Shown here piece by piece: positions 43,856 through 54,908 of a stretch of 64,000 nt of DNA. The stretch's first letter is position 1; the number at the start of each line of letters is the position of its first letter. The translations under genes and the position numbers were made by a program. The DNA comes from Cladocopium goreaui (taxonomy: Eukaryota; Sar; Dinophyceae; Suessiales; Symbiodiniaceae), in assembly GCA_947184155.2 (NCBI GenBank), contig CAMXCT020003446.1, positions 333,618-397,617 of the forward strand. Direction: 5' to 3'. Below the pieces are notes generated by a model, which worked only from the letters and a program-made list of their open reading frames with translations, was not told the origin of the DNA and ran no database searches.

Positions 43856-44500
43856 CTAAAATCGGAAAAAAGTGCCGTTTTGACACATTTTTCGGACGAT
43901 TTTTAGCTTGTTTTAAATTCACAAAATGTTGTAAATTACAGCATTTTTGCGTGTTAACGTCTTTTGCGGGAACAATACAAAAACGCAGAAAATGCTATAA
44001 ATGCCAATACCTTTTAGACCAGAGATGCACAAAACACTGCAAATACCAGTGTTTTTGAAAGCAAAGCAAACAAAAGTGTAAATTACAATATTTTTTGCGG
44101 GTTGATCGTAAAAAATGCTGGTATTTACAGTGCTTTTTGACTGTCAAGAAAACGTGGAAGGCACGAAACACTGTAAATAGCGGTGTTTTGGCAACTTGTG
44201 GACGCTGAAACACTGGTATTTACGCAGTTTTTTGTCCGTGACGGTACCAACCCCCTACAAATTACAGCATGCTTTGCACTTTTTGAACCGATGTTTTGCC
44301 TTGATGAACGCAAAAAACGCTGGTATTTACACATTTTTCAAAAAATCGAAGATAGTGACGTGAACGAAACCCTGTAAATAACAGTGTTTTATCCACTTTC
44401 GGGGACTAAAACTGTGGTGTTTACACGGATTCTTGCCATCTGACAGCGCAAAATGCTGTAAATTACAGCACTTTGTGCGCTGTTTATGTTCAATTTTTAA
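43856..44500. repeat. palindrome-rich head module, copy 4
   Basis: The same order of palindromes as in copies 1-3, with many substitutions. Several palindromes keep pairing, for example TGCTGTAAATTACAGCA near 44454 and AACACTGTAAATAGCGGTGTT near 44167. Confidence 0.8.
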
Positions 44501-44619
44501 ACGAGCGATGCTTTCACATGTTCTTGGTATTCTTCAACAAGAAACGACGTTACAGATTGAAACTAGACAGTGTGGCCCGAAAGAAAGCTGGAGGGAGGTG
44601 ATGAATGCTGCTGGTGAGT

Positions 44620-45260
44620 AGCTTTTACACACAGCAGCTTTTACGCACAGAAGCTTTTACACTCACAGGGTCTTTCACACAGAGAAGTCCGTACACAGAG
44701 CGGCCCTTAGACACAGAAGTTTTACACACAGAGGCCTTTACACAGAGAAGTCTTTACACTAAGGAGATTTTGCACACAAACGTGTTTACACAGAGGAGCT
44801 TTTGCACAGAGGAGCTTTCACACACACAGAAGCTTTTACACAGAGAAGTGATTACACGAAGAGCTTTTACACAGAGCTTTTGCACACAGAAGCGTTTACA
44901 CAGAGAAGCCTTTACACAGAGGAGCCTTTACACACAAGGGCGTTTACACGCAGAAGCTGTTACACACAGACGCTGTTCCAGAAAGAAGTCTTTGCACAGA
45001 GAGCTTTAACACACAGGCGCGTTTACAGACAGAAACTTTTACACAAAGAAGTCTTTACAGAGAACTTTTACACACGGAAGCTTTCATACACAGATTTTTT
45101 TACACAGAAATCTCTACACAGAGAGGCTTTCACACGCAGAAGCTTTTACACACAAAAGCTTTCACACAGAGAAGTCTTTACAGAGAGAAGGTTTACACGC
45201 AGAAGCTTTTACAGACAGAAGCTTTCACACAGAGAAGTCTTTACACAAAGGCGATTTTAC
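44620..45260 (+). repeat. TTTACACA array, copy 4
   Basis: A short, diverged version of the array with the same 16-18 bp rhythm. No 108-bp satellite. Confidence 0.85.
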
Positions 45261-45680
45261 ACGAAGTGGAAAGTTGAAATTGGCAGAGGAAAAACCCTTC
45301 GCAGGAGCTTTCGGGAACAAGCGTTCCCCACTTGCTCCAAGGAAAAAAAACAGTTCCATGATTCCATGAATATGGTCGAAATCAAAAAAACATAAGGAAT
45401 ATATTTCTGAAGCAGCAGGTCCTCATTCAAAAGCTTTCAAGCCCACCCTGCGATGACATCGAGGGTCAAGCGATCCGGCGGAGCCGACGATGAGCGTCAG
45501 CTCTAAAATAAGGTTTGAAGCTTACCATGGTTTGTGTAGTTTACCACTTAAAGTCATCGTGTCAAAGTTATATAAGTTGTCATAAACTATCCATGTTGAA
45601 GCTTACCATGGGTACAATCGTTGAAGCTTTTTACCATGGTAAGCTGTCACATCGATATCAGCTTGGGATCAACATGCCAC

Positions 45681-45766
45681 CTTGTCAAAGTCAAAGAAGT
45701 GATCCACCAGCATCTTGGAATAGAGAACTGCCACGTCCCTGCCATGCTCAACTCTCGTTGTGCACC
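45681..45766 (-). CDS. internal exon, unknown membrane-protein locus
   Basis: Acceptor CGAAAG, donor GTGGCA. Reads TTRVEHGRDVAVLYSKMLVD then HFFDFDK. It is the most 3' recognisable exon of the minus-strand locus; the fourth composite repeat follows within about 170 bp. Confidence 0.55.
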
Positions 45767-45927
45767 CTTTCGAAGACAATAAAAAGGAAAAACTGAAAAA
45801 AAAAAATGCCAATTGGTGATTTCCACGCATCCCAAACATATAAAAGTCATTTTTGATCATCCCAAATACGTGTATCATACATATATATATATATATTATC
45901 ATATATATATATATAGGTGGGAAAATC

Positions 45928-46026
45928 TTTTCAAGCAACGACCAGATTGAATATGCCAAACACCAAACGATCAGACAGAGGTCGAAGAATTGTGCGCCAG
46001 CATCGAAATACCGTTCTGTTTCGCGA
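45928..46026 (-). CDS. exon with hydrophobic segment
   Basis: The acceptor GTGAACAG at 46028-46027 precedes RETERYFDAGAQFFDLCLIV then WCLAYSIWSLLEK. A run of about 18 hydrophobic/aromatic residues looks like a membrane span. The 3' limit is uncertain: a GT inside ATCTG|GTCGTT is possible. Confidence 0.5.
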
Positions 46027-46805
46027 CTGTTCACCTATCTTCTTCAATCTGGGATCTACAATTAAAAAACATCCCCACTGTGTTTTAATGTGTTTATGAA
46101 CTCCTGCAAAAAGGATGAATAACTTCATACCCCTCCCCCCTTTTCTGGCTGATTTACTTGAAGCTGGTGACTGTGGCAGCCAGTGGATCCCACATCGCGC
46201 ATGCCTCTGTCTCTTCAGAAACAGACCCTGGACTGTGTAGATCAACTTCCCGCAAACCTCAGCGGGGGGTACCGGGCCAAGAACGGCGGTCGGAACCCGC
46301 GGGCGTTCTTCGAGAAGAACGGCTGATGGGGACGTGTAAATCGCCAAGGGAACAGAAGTGGATGGACGTCATGTGACGTCATATGATGTCATGTGTCACT
46401 GCATGTGAATTTTAAAGTCGTGTGCAATGTGGTAAACCATTGGTAAACCAAATGATAAAACATCCCCAATACCTGCCGGCAGGCTTTCTTAGCCACGTAA
46501 TTATTTCATCATTGGTTAGCCCTGATTTTTCTTAGCCACGAAAACAAACTTGGCCACGTACACCCTTTAATCACGTACTGTTGGGTAGTTTTCCTATGTA
46601 TTCTAAGTCATAAAACAACTATAAATAGAATCTAAATAGATGGTAAATAGATGGTAAAAGTCACCCCCAAATGGTTGGTTTATTATTGGCTTCGAACCGT
46701 TCCCATCTGCCCTTTGGATCCCAACACGGAGATGACGAGGAAAACAAGGTTTGAAGCACATCTGGATGGCAAGCCTTCGCTGTGTGCAACAGCACATGGA
46801 TATGG

Positions 46806-46905
46806 ACATTTGGGGGAGTCCTTAAATGGGGGACCCCAATAGCTGGATGGTTTATAATGGAAAATCCTCCCCGAAAAAATGATGATTTGGGGGGACTCCC
46901 ATGAC
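46806..46905. repeat. MITE-like element, family 2
   Basis: TGGGGGAGTCCTTAAATGGG through TAGCTGGATGGTTTATAATG to GATTTGGGGGGACTCCCATG. The left about 60 bp matches 28778-28852 in reverse complement. Confidence 0.55.
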
Positions 46906-47159
46906 TTGGGAAACCTCCACTTGTGGATCATGTTCCGCAAATTCATGGATTCCCATATCATATCTCCGCTAGTTCACCGTCTGTCGTCCAAGGACCCCAA
47001 TGGTGGTAGCAATGGACCTACACACTTGATCATTTCCCGTACTGTCTGGTAATTTGACATAGCTATGCAAATCACCATGTTGAATAGGTGGAACATCTAC
47101 AAATGGACCATGTTCCATAGCTATGTTAGTTTACTGGAGGGTAACCCATGGTAGACCAA

Positions 47160-47314
47160 ATGATCCAAATTTCAAAGCACGCATTGCCGCATTGCCGCTT
47201 TGTCTGAATTCCCACGAGTAGCCAATTGGTGAAAATTCCCAGGAAGAAGCCAGTGCCGGGCAGCAGGATCATTCGACCTGCGCGGCAAAGTGAGGCGTGA
47301 TTCATGAAAAATCC
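47160..47314 (-). CDS. exon with membrane span
   Basis: Acceptor CTCCAACAG at 47316-47315. Reads FFMNHASLCRAGRMILLPGT, then GFFLGIFTNWLLVGIQTKRQ. The stretch MILLPGTGFFLGIFTNWLLV is a likely transmembrane helix followed by a positive cluster. The end is approximate. Confidence 0.45.
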
Positions 47315-47758
47315 CTGTTGGAGACTGATGCAGAAATCCAGATGATTTATTATATCGTTTACCTATTTTTACCATATGTTTTAGCACAATTTACCACAAA
47401 AAAAAACATGTTGTTCCTGAAAACCCATGCGTCATCCCATTCCTGGGGCCTGTATCATCCAGATGGTTGAAGGCCAAGAGCCTCACTGCAGTCAGTCCAT
47501 GGCAGAAAGATTGAAAAGGACCTTGTGAAGAAGGGAATTGCAGGAATAGTCATCATGATTGTCGTGCATTCTTCGAATTCTCCATTAATGTTCATGAAAT
47601 TGAAGATGGGTCTCATAATTTTCCAAGTTCTCATGAAGAAGGTCTCATACTTCAAGGAAAAATCCAGATGGATAGACAGGTGGTTTTAAAGAAATCCACA
47701 TTCGATTGAAAATGCTGCGAATTTGTAAGGTACTACGCAAGGTACCACCAAGATGGAC

Positions 47759-47822
47759 CTGCCGGCCAAGCGGCTGAATCAGGCCACAAACAAATCCCAA
47801 TGCTGCGCCACAACCTCAAGAG
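47759..47822 (-). CDS. short internal exon
   Basis: Acceptor CATCAGACAG, donor GTCCAT. Reads LLRLWRSIGICLWPDSAAWP. Both splice signals are present and the frame is open. Family unknown. Confidence 0.4.
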
Positions 47823-47992
47823 CTGTCTGATGGGAAACGTCTGATGGCTACCCTCTGATTGTCTAACCTGGCAAAGATCCACCATTTCTGGATGATTTTC
47901 AGAATGGAAAAATGGATGAACATAGAGAATTTCCAGCCATGTCTGATTACCGGAGAAGAGATTACCAACCAAACACTGTGAAAGCCACGACG

Positions 47993-48085
47993 CTAGCATT
48001 TGAGCAGCCCACGCTCAATAAAGCGGAACTCCTTCTCTCCCAGTGACAGGAAGAAGAGGTTCAGAAGCTCCTTTCCCAAAGGCCA
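47993..48085 (-). CDS. exon ending in a stop codon
   Basis: Acceptor ACACTCAG, then WPLGKELLNLFFLSLGEKEF and RFIERGLLKC, TAG at 47993; exactly 31 codons. It could be the last exon of a gene, or the stop could lie in retained intron sequence, since further coding-like blocks continue 3' of it. Confidence 0.5.
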   Translation of the reverse strand, partial: WPLGKELLNLFFLSLGEKEFRFIERGLLKC

Positions 48086-48163
48086 CTGAGTGTCAATAAG
48101 TGTGCTGAGCCACAACTACCTCACAAATAAGGTGCCTTTTGTTTCATATGTGTTTAAATCAAA

Positions 48164-48330
48164 CTACCCAGGTTTTAGCGATGCAAGGATATAATCACCA
48201 TTCTCATGCCAACAGAGGCTTTTGAAGGGGCAGTGTCTCGAATTCGGATTGCTTTCACATGGGCAGCACTGATGATCAATTTCATAGAAAAGGTGCTCAG
48301 CAAGGAATACGATCTTCAGAACTGAACATG
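48164..48330 (-). CDS. Cys-rich exon candidate
   Basis: The minus frame reads LKIVFLAEHLFYEIDHQCCP, then CESNPNSRHCPFKSLCWHEN and GDYILASLKPG with TAG at 48164. Five Cys and three His in a short stretch suggest metal binding or disulphides. The 5' limit is not resolved. Confidence 0.45.
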
Positions 48331-48819
48331 TGTTTTGTATCATAAACCTGCATTCTATACTGTGCATATACCTGTCGCCGCACCAAAATCTACATGTTTC
48401 ATACTTATCGTAGCCACCAAAAACACGGAAAAGGAAAAGTAAGTCACCATTATTTTAGTTGGAGTTTGTCTTCTATCTTTTGGGGGGGGTTGGTGGAAGC
48501 AACTACGTTCGCACATGCGGTTTTTCCGCAGCCTTGTTCTGGGTAAAGACACTCACGATCATGCCATCATTGTCTAGACCTGGTCAAATCCACCGGGGTT
48601 TTGGGGACGCCAAAGTGGGAATTACTGTAACGGTATTCCGAGTGTCAAAATTGGGAATAAGGGATACTGTCATATTCAATAAGGGAATTTATCTGGTAGT
48701 ACTGCTATGTACTGCTATGTCTATTTATGTCTATTTATAATACTGGTCAAAAATTGACAAGACCCTTGCCCCCATTTTCCAGTCACTGACCATGCAAAAA
48801 ACAAAAAAAGACATGGGCC

Positions 48820-48900
48820 CTTGTGGCCTCGTTCCGAGTCGCAGAGGAGATCCACAATCTTTTGCCACATCTCTGGAAAGGTCTCCTCCAGAGATTTCAT
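48820..48900 (-). CDS. internal exon candidate
   Basis: Reads MKSLEETFPEMWQKIVDLLC then DSERGHK; an amphipathic, strongly protein-like block. The ATG may be internal. The donor is uncertain (GGCCCA follows). Confidence 0.45.
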
Positions 48901-49424
48901 GGGAAGATCGTGTCACCAGAAAAATGGATGAGTAAATTGAGTAAATCACATACCTATCTGAATATATCTGAATCATATATATATAATTATATACCGTACC
49001 GCATATACCTATCAATTCCAAGGTAAAAGTGGGTGAGGATCATGGGGTCATAGGGATGGGATAGGATGTAAGAATAACCAACAATCCACTGCCTCAACCA
49101 TTTTATCAATGCCCGTGACATAAACGGACACAACTGCCAATACCTTGAGAAGCCACCAGGAACCCTGAACAAGACGATCATCAGCCGAAGAAAAGGCTAT
49201 CTTGCTCTGGTTCGTTTGTTCCACCCGTCCCAGTAAATTAAAAGACTGTAGTTTGTATCGTCATACACTCATTTAGGATAGATCTGGATTCAATTCCGAT
49301 CCATTGCCAGCTTGGTTTGTCTCCAAATAGGCCCAAAAGAATCCAATTAAAACCTATCAAATCTCATTAATCCCATGAAATCCCCTGAAATATCTATTTC
49401 TTGGTGAAATGCCCCTGTTTTCAC

Positions 49425-49506
49425 GACGACAGCGCTGTGCCTCCACTTGCTCCATCGCCAAGGTCACCAACTCCTCCTCCACATTGCTGGGCAAGCGGCT
49501 GTTCAC
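49425..49506 (-). CDS. internal exon, acidic helical segment
   Basis: Acceptor TTTTCCCAG at 49508-49507, then VNSRLPSNVEEELVTLAMEQ and VEAQRCR, with donor GTGAAA. A good exon by composition and both signals. Confidence 0.55.
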
Positions 49507-49790
49507 CTGGGAAAATCATCGAATAGACTCAATTACTCAATAGACCCAACGCTAAAGCAATGTTTCTGGCTACCTACATGTGGATCATAAAAATTAACCA
49601 TCCACTCTAGCCATCTCTAGCCAATCATTTTGAACATTCCCTCGTGAAGCCCCATCCTGCAACAACTGAGCTCCGCACCAAGATTGAAGGAAAGTGCCGG
49701 CGGGAGACGCTGTTGATGGTTGCCTTATTGTTGACCCACCTGTCTATCCACCCCGATCTCACAGCGAAGAAGTGACTTTTATTTGCTGAC

Positions 49791-49969
49791 CGTCCTCAAA
49801 GAAGTGACTTTGTTTGCTGGGCGCCGGGCCCTAACAACACGCTCCAGCATGGGATGCATCTGGCAGATAAAACTGATGACTGTTGGTGGCTTGGATTCCT
49901 CATGGATTCCTCGACTGATCCACTCGAAAACAACAGGTGCAGTAATCGTTAGCTGAACCGTGTGCTGAG
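49791..49969 (-). CDS. internal exon, unknown domain
   Basis: Acceptor TTCCCAG, donor GTCAGC, about 59 codons open throughout. Reads QHTVQLTITAPVVFEWISRG, IHEESKPPTVISFICQMHPM, then LERVVRARRPANKV. The beta-strand-like start and basic end give one of the clearest exons in the region. No family is recognised. Confidence 0.65.
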
Positions 49970-50071
49970 CTGGGAACAGAACAAACAAGACCAATTAATC
50001 TGGATAATCCAAAAAAAACATTAAGAAAAAAAGACATGCCCCAAAATTTCGGGGGTATGGATTTGGGGTAC

Positions 50072-50242
50072 CCACATATAGTTCAACTGGGCCCTCAATG
50101 GGATGGCATCACACTTCAGCACCTTCGAGAATAGAACACTGGTGTCCACACGCTTGAACCAGTCTCTTGGACCCAAGAGATATGGCCTGGCAAATGGGAG
50201 ATGGGCAGTAGAACCTATCCTGATCAGATAGTATTCACGGGC
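50072..50242 (-). CDS. internal exon, unknown domain
   Basis: Acceptor TTGCACCAG, exactly 57 codons, donor GTACCC. Reads AREYYLIRIGSTAHLPFARP, YLLGPRDWFKRVDTSVLFSK, then VLKCDAIPLRAQLNYMW. It is in phase with the 30-bp micro-exon just upstream. Confidence 0.7.
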
Positions 50243-50284
50243 CTGGTGCAAGAAAAAATTGACCATAAAAGACATGGCACTTAC

Positions 50285-50314
50285 CATCAATATACAGGGC
50301 TCCCACATTTTTTC
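50285..50314 (-). CDS. 30-bp micro-exon
   Basis: GGAAAACAG acceptor, ten codons (EKMWEPCILM) and a perfect GTAAGT donor. Phase 0 on both sides, consistent with the next exon (50242-50072). The intron between them is only about 42 bp. Confidence 0.55.
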
Positions 50315-50576
50315 CTGTTTTCCAATTTCTGGAAGTATCCAAGCCAAATAGGTATAGATACAACACATATACGTTGGATTCAACTATCAAAGTTTCATAG
50401 TCAAGAACTTGAGACTCGGAACATAAATTGGGGGATGCCAGGTACAAACAAAACTCGTTGGGAGATTGATACATGTCCGATTTAAAGGGTCATTCAACCC
50501 ATTGAGGGGATTGGTTTGACTCCAACTAACACTATATAAATGATTCTAGTGAAATCTCATCCAAAGCAAAGAAAAC

Positions 50577-50742
50577 CTGATCCATTGCAGAGTCCTGAGG
50601 CACTGGAGGCATCTTCCCCCCCGGGAACCTCGCGCACTTGAAGGCCGTGCGAGCCATCTTGGTGCATTTCCTGGGCACCACTCCTTGCCAACCAACCCCC
50701 ATGCCAGTGTCTTTGTACCTGGCATCGAAAGAAACCACCGGG
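50577..50742 (-). CDS. internal exon, Lys/Cys/Gly-rich
   Basis: Acceptor GCACGACAG, donor GTTTTC. One base then 55 codons: PVVSFDARYKDTGMGVGWQG, VVPRKCTKMARTAFKCARFP, GGKMPPVPQDSAMDQ. Strong composition and both signals. Family not recognised. Confidence 0.65.
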
Positions 50743-51519
50743 CTGTCGTGCAAAAATCATATCAATCAGGGGCTCACTGCCAAATGCCCAGGAACTTCAG
50801 GGGAAGAAACCTGAGCTGATGGGATCAGAAAAATGGCCCATCCTCACAGCGAGGCGTAGCGAAGCCTGAGTCGCCCGGCATCATTTGGATAGCAAGCCAG
50901 ATATGAAACCTCAGCACTCACAAAACAAGTGCCAGACACCACAGCTGGGGTTTGTCCAAGAATGGGGTACCCTTAAAATTCCCAATGGTTTATGATCAGC
51001 TTGTACTTATACCATCTTATACCATGTTTCCCATGAAATTTGCCACAGATTGGGGTTGTTTACCCCCCTATTTCCCCTGGACATTCCTGAACCCAAGAAG
51101 AAATGGACCCTCAGATGGTGACCATGTGAAGAACAATGCCACCACAGGAATGGAGACTTGCAATGCCAAATGATGTGCCTCCAAGGACCACGTGACAGCC
51201 GTGATTTGAAATGGACAATCGGTGTTTCTGGTCAGGTTTGGTCCGAGGATGTGTTAATGACAATCACAGCTGCCTTTAGCATCATTTACTGTAATCCGTT
51301 TTACCTCCAGCAAGCAGCAAGACCCCAGGGCTTCTGGAGGCCTTGTCCAATTTTCCAACCTTGGAAGCCCCTTCCTCTAGCAAGCTTTGTATTCAATATA
51401 CAGTAGATTCCCCTTGTCAAACCCCAACACTTGGTAGGCCTGGTAGGTGTTCACATCCCCAAGGTCCATTCATTTCAAATTCGTGGTTGGGAAACTCAAT
51501 TCCTAGCTCCTTTGGCTCC

Positions 51520-51690
51520 TCATTTTTCGGGAGTATGGATACAAGCATAGCTCTGCCGTTCCCATTCCAGGCCCGTGGTGTTAGCCTGCCGTTGTTGGTC
51601 CGGTGGGAGCTGGTCGTAGTACCAGGCCCATAGGAGGCATCCAGCGACTGTGAAGGAGATGATTGCGAAGATATTCCTGCAGATGGTCCC
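51520..51690 (-). CDS. exon with single transmembrane segment
   Basis: Acceptor CTCAGCAG at 51692-51691, then GTICRNIFAIISFTVAGCLL and WAWYYDQLPPDQQRQANTTG. The hydrophobic run IFAIISFTVAGCLLWAWYY is a convincing membrane span. The frame remains open to TGA at 51520; the real donor may be earlier (GGCAG|GCTAAC). Confidence 0.6.
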   Translation of the reverse strand, partial: GTICRNIFAIISFTVAGCLLWAWYYDQLPPDQQRQANTTGLEWERQSYACIHTPEK

Positions 51691-51892
51691 CTGCTGAGGT
51701 TCAATGATAGGGAATAAATATGGATGGGATGGGGATGTATAGGATGTATAGGATGTATGATGATGAGATATATGGGGACGGACGAATCTCGCTACGGCAT
51801 ACACTTGGTGTTTTTGTTGACCTGCATTGAACACGAATCCAGTCCAGTGATTTCTTGCGATCGAAGGGTGGCATTCCTGAGGCCGACGCATT

Positions 51893-52083
51893 TGAAGACT
51901 GAGATCTTTGACTCGCTGCTCGATCCCGGCCAAAGCCTCAAAGTCAACAAGGGCAAGGTATGGCAAGGTGGCACAAGTCATCAACTCGGCTTCCACGGAT
52001 GATTGGACCTGGGCGACCTGGGTGTCCCAGGCTGCATCATGCCGTTCTTGCGCATGTGACTTGATGGGAGAGCTCCCTCCATC
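51893..52083 (-). CDS. coiled-coil exon
   Basis: Acceptor GATTTCAG at 52085-52084. Reads HAQERHDAAWDTQVAQVQSS, VEAELMTCATLPYLALVDFE, ALAGIEQRVKDLSLQM. Heptad-like spacing of hydrophobic residues suggests a helical coil just before the membrane-span exon. The 3' limit is uncertain. Confidence 0.6.
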
Positions 52084-52282
52084 CTGAAATCTGGAGCTGA
52101 ATCAGTTCACTGGATGGGTTAGTGTATGTTGGTGAAAAACTTTTTGATGCACATCCATAGGCACGTATTGCTACAAGATGCTACAAGTAATTATAAGTAT
52201 AACTTCAATATCTTCAATCCATTTCATATCCGAGTTTCCCCTGAGTTCGAAAACTGTCCAACCACGGTTTCTAGCCACTTAC

Positions 52283-52359
52283 GATCTGGTCCTCAAGCTG
52301 CATATGCGGCCGAAGGCTGTCAACCTGTCCTGCCAGGGCCAACCCAAGGTTTTCTTGGT
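52283..52359 (-). CDS. coiled-coil exon with GTAAGT donor
   Basis: Acceptor GTCTGCAG, two bases, 25 codons (QENLGLALAGQVDSLRPHMQ, LEDQI), then a perfect GTAAGT. Length and phase are exact, making this one of the best-defined exons. Confidence 0.7.
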
Positions 52360-52439
52360 CTGCAGACCATTTCGGATCCACATCCTTCCGTAATCATATC
52401 TATTGCATTGGTTATTGGACCATTTCGGATGATTCGGAC

Positions 52440-52571
52440 CTGGATCTCCCGTCCTTGTCCATCTGGCCAAGGAGCATCTCCTGTTGGATGTTAGAGGGGT
52501 CTTTTTGGCGACTCAAAATCATCTCACCATCCAGTCTGTGGGTGAGGTCTCTATATTGTTCCAATTCAGCC
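52440..52571 (-). CDS. coiled-coil exon (two donor choices)
   Basis: Acceptor ATCTGCAG. Reads AELEQYRDLTHRLD, then either a GTGAGA donor or continuation through GEMILSRQKDPSNIQQEMLL to a GTCCGA donor at 52440. The early donor gives a phase compatible with the next exon at 52359; the long form does not, but its composition is strongly coding. Alternative splicing or a missed exon is possible. Confidence 0.55.
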
Positions 52572-52590
52572 CTGCAGATCCACATGGGTA

Positions 52591-52690
52591 TGTCTGAAAA
52601 TGGGGTATACCCCCAATTATAGCCATTTAGTAGGGATAATGATCATTAACCATTGGGTGTAGGGGTACACTATTTTCAGACAAACCCACA
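52591..52690. repeat. MITE-like element, family 1
   Basis: About 100 bp with terminal inverted repeats: left GTATGTCTGAAAATGGGGTA, right complement GGTTTGTCTGAAAATAGTGT. The interior (ATAGCCATTTAGTAGGGATA, ATGATCATTA, ACCATTGGGTGT) matches the reverse complement of the copy at 60655-60769. No coding capacity. Confidence 0.8.
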
Positions 52691-52719
52691 TAGATCCACA
52701 ATGTTTCCAAAAAAACTGT

Positions 52720-52895
52720 GAGTAAACCCGCGATCCTGCACCTTGGTGGCGCGGCAGCAGGGGTTGCTTCTTTGAATCCATGGCTGCCCGCAGTTCTTCA
52801 CATTGCCAGCAGTTTGTTCACAACTTTTCCATCCCTGGTTTGGCTCAAGGCCAACCTGGCGCCAATGTTCTTCCAGTGTGGCAGGATCCGTGTGC
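52720..52895 (-). CDS. exon cluster candidate
   Basis: The minus strand is open in two overlapping phases. One reads DPATLEEHWRQVGLEPNQGW. The other, after an AG, reads ELRAAMDSKKQPLLPRHQ followed by GTGCAGG. Likely one or two exons; the phase is unresolved. Confidence 0.4.
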
Positions 52896-54323
52896 AAACT
52901 AGACTCCTATACTGGTATGTTGATCAGGTTTGGGAAATTGCAGTGTTGGATTTAGCTGCATGTCATCATCATACGAAACCGCACGAAACAGAAACGAGGC
53001 AATCTGTTTGAGCTGAGATGAAGCCGCTAAATGTTCTGTCTGCTGAATTTTGTCCATTTTGCAACTTCTTCTTGACATTGGGCCATGCCGAAAAGGCACA
53101 ACCTAATGTTGCAAAATTGGATCATGACAATTTATCCAGTTTTGCCAAATTTCGGGGTATTGATAACCCAGTTTAACCATGCCCCAAAAAAAAGGTAGCT
53201 ATCAACATGAGGTTTTGGAGCCGCTGCGCGCCAAATCTTTTGAAGATCGACTCCGTGACGCGCCACAGTGCTGTGAATCATTCTGGTACGCAACAAGGCA
53301 CGCCTTAAAGCTAAACGATTGAACGGGCTGGGGGTCAAATTTGGGTCCCTTCAAATGGGCGATTGACCCCCACTGTATTGCCAACTTTAACGGGGAAAAT
53401 GATGACTAATCATGACTAATCATCAAATTTTGGGATGCCCATCAGACATGACAAACCTGTTTGATGCCCCAATCATCGGGCTCGTGAAACACGGAAAAGC
53501 TGCAGGAAACCATAGTTGTCACCAGCCGTTTTAAACAGGTTCTTTCAATTCAATGGACTAAAACAAGCTGTGGATTGATATGATGAAATTCAGCCCATCT
53601 GCGAGTTAGGCCTCAAATTTGAACCCAAAGCTACTTGAAGTTCACTGAAAGAAGCTTCCTCTCTCGACTTTCCGGGCTCACAAGTGTCTGACAAAGCTTA
53701 AGAAGTACAAAAATCAGAAGGTATAAATGACAAACTATGCATATATATATATATACACACAACACTCTTGTAGTCTTTGGTTGAATTTTTGCTCCAACAA
53801 TCTGCTTTCAACGGTATGAGAGTCTGGCAAGTAAAAACAATGCGGATGTGTTAATTCTGTGGGCATGTGCCGAAAAACTGTTCTGGCTTGGACCTGCAGT
53901 GCTCCAGGATCTTTTGTCAGGAATCTAACTTAAAGGCTCCTAGGAGGCAAAGGAGGCAAAAAGCTGCGAGTGAATTGTAGAGAGCCCACAATCCCCGAAC
54001 AAAAGAATGAGACAAATGTTTGGGTCCAAAGTGCTGATGATAAAAGCCTCATTCCACGCCACAGGCTATGGCAGAGCATGTGGAAAGTCGAAAGTCATGG
54101 ATCGCGGCATTTGCAACAGTGAAACTCAGCCTTGCGCTGCAGCGTCTGTTGCTTCATGGGGGTCCACAACATGACCAAGAAAGACTACATATTCGTATAT
54201 CATACCGAAATACATCGAGCACATGCTGCAGTCAGAGTTCGAAGCAGATTTCATTAGCACCTGAACGAAACGCTGGAACGCTCTCAAAGCTGCTGGAGAT
54301 CCAGTGCCCTTTTCACACCTTGC

Positions 54324-54428
54324 CTACGCAGCGCTCGAGGTGTGGCTGGCAGCTCTCAAGGTGTAGCTGGCAGCCCCAGCAGCATCCAGGACTGGGCGCT
54401 GGACGCGGTCCACTTCGCGGTGGATGTC
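54324..54428 (-). CDS. exon, helical then Ala/Ser-rich
   Basis: Acceptor TTACTTCAG. Reads DIHREVDRVQRPVLDAAGAA, SYTLRAASHTSSAA, TAG at 54324. May be terminal, or the donor is missed. Confidence 0.5.
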   Translation of the reverse strand, partial: DIHREVDRVQRPVLDAAGAASYTLRAASHTSSAA

Positions 54429-54908
54429 CTGAAGTAACTTCGCCCAAAACCAAAAACAACATTGGAAGTTGGGATTCTCTGCCAAGGGGTCCTGCTTTCT
54501 GGAGACAGTTACGGCCGTTGGATTTCAGAAACTCTTGTAGTACCCACAGCAAAAAAAGGCCGTTAAGGCATGGCCTCCTTAAAAGGCACCATTCGGACGC
54601 AGGCGTTCTGCTGGCACCAACAAGGACTTTGGATGCCAGGGGATGCCAAGCTCTTTCAGACACCACCGAGCTGGGCACCGTCCTGGGTCCGCTTCCACCG
54701 TGCTTCCGCCTCTGAGTGGATATCAGTTTTTTGGGCCCCCAAGAAACACCCAGTTGCATGTCAATGTTCTCCAGTCTCAACCTTACTTGGGTTGTTGGAA
54801 ATCATGCCCACCAAGGTTGGGCCATAATTATCATTCAACATTTTGCGGCCACCATTCAAAGCGACCTGAGTAGCCCCTGGGTTTCAAATGGTACCAAGGT
54901 CTCTCAAC

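Larger units (their letters stand above)
43835..45515 (+). mobile_element. composite repeat, copy 4 (diverged, about 1.7 kb)
   Basis: Begins at CCTCCTGTTTTGAGGGACCT and repeats the order of copies 1-3: palindrome head (43856-44500), TTTACACA array (about 44620-45260), tail with GGAGCTTTCGGGAACAAGCG and AAGGAATATATTTCTGAAGC, ending CCGGCGGAGCCGACGATGAG near 45475-45495. It lacks the 108-bp satellite and the GC-rich start, and it is more diverged. It may represent an older or smaller form of the unit. Confidence 0.8.

Noticed and set aside
52835..52850. TTTGGCTCAAG, identical to the 3' end of the dinoflagellate spliced leader
   Set aside because: Only 11 bases match, the 5' part is absent, and it lies inside a coding-like block on the other strand; probably chance.
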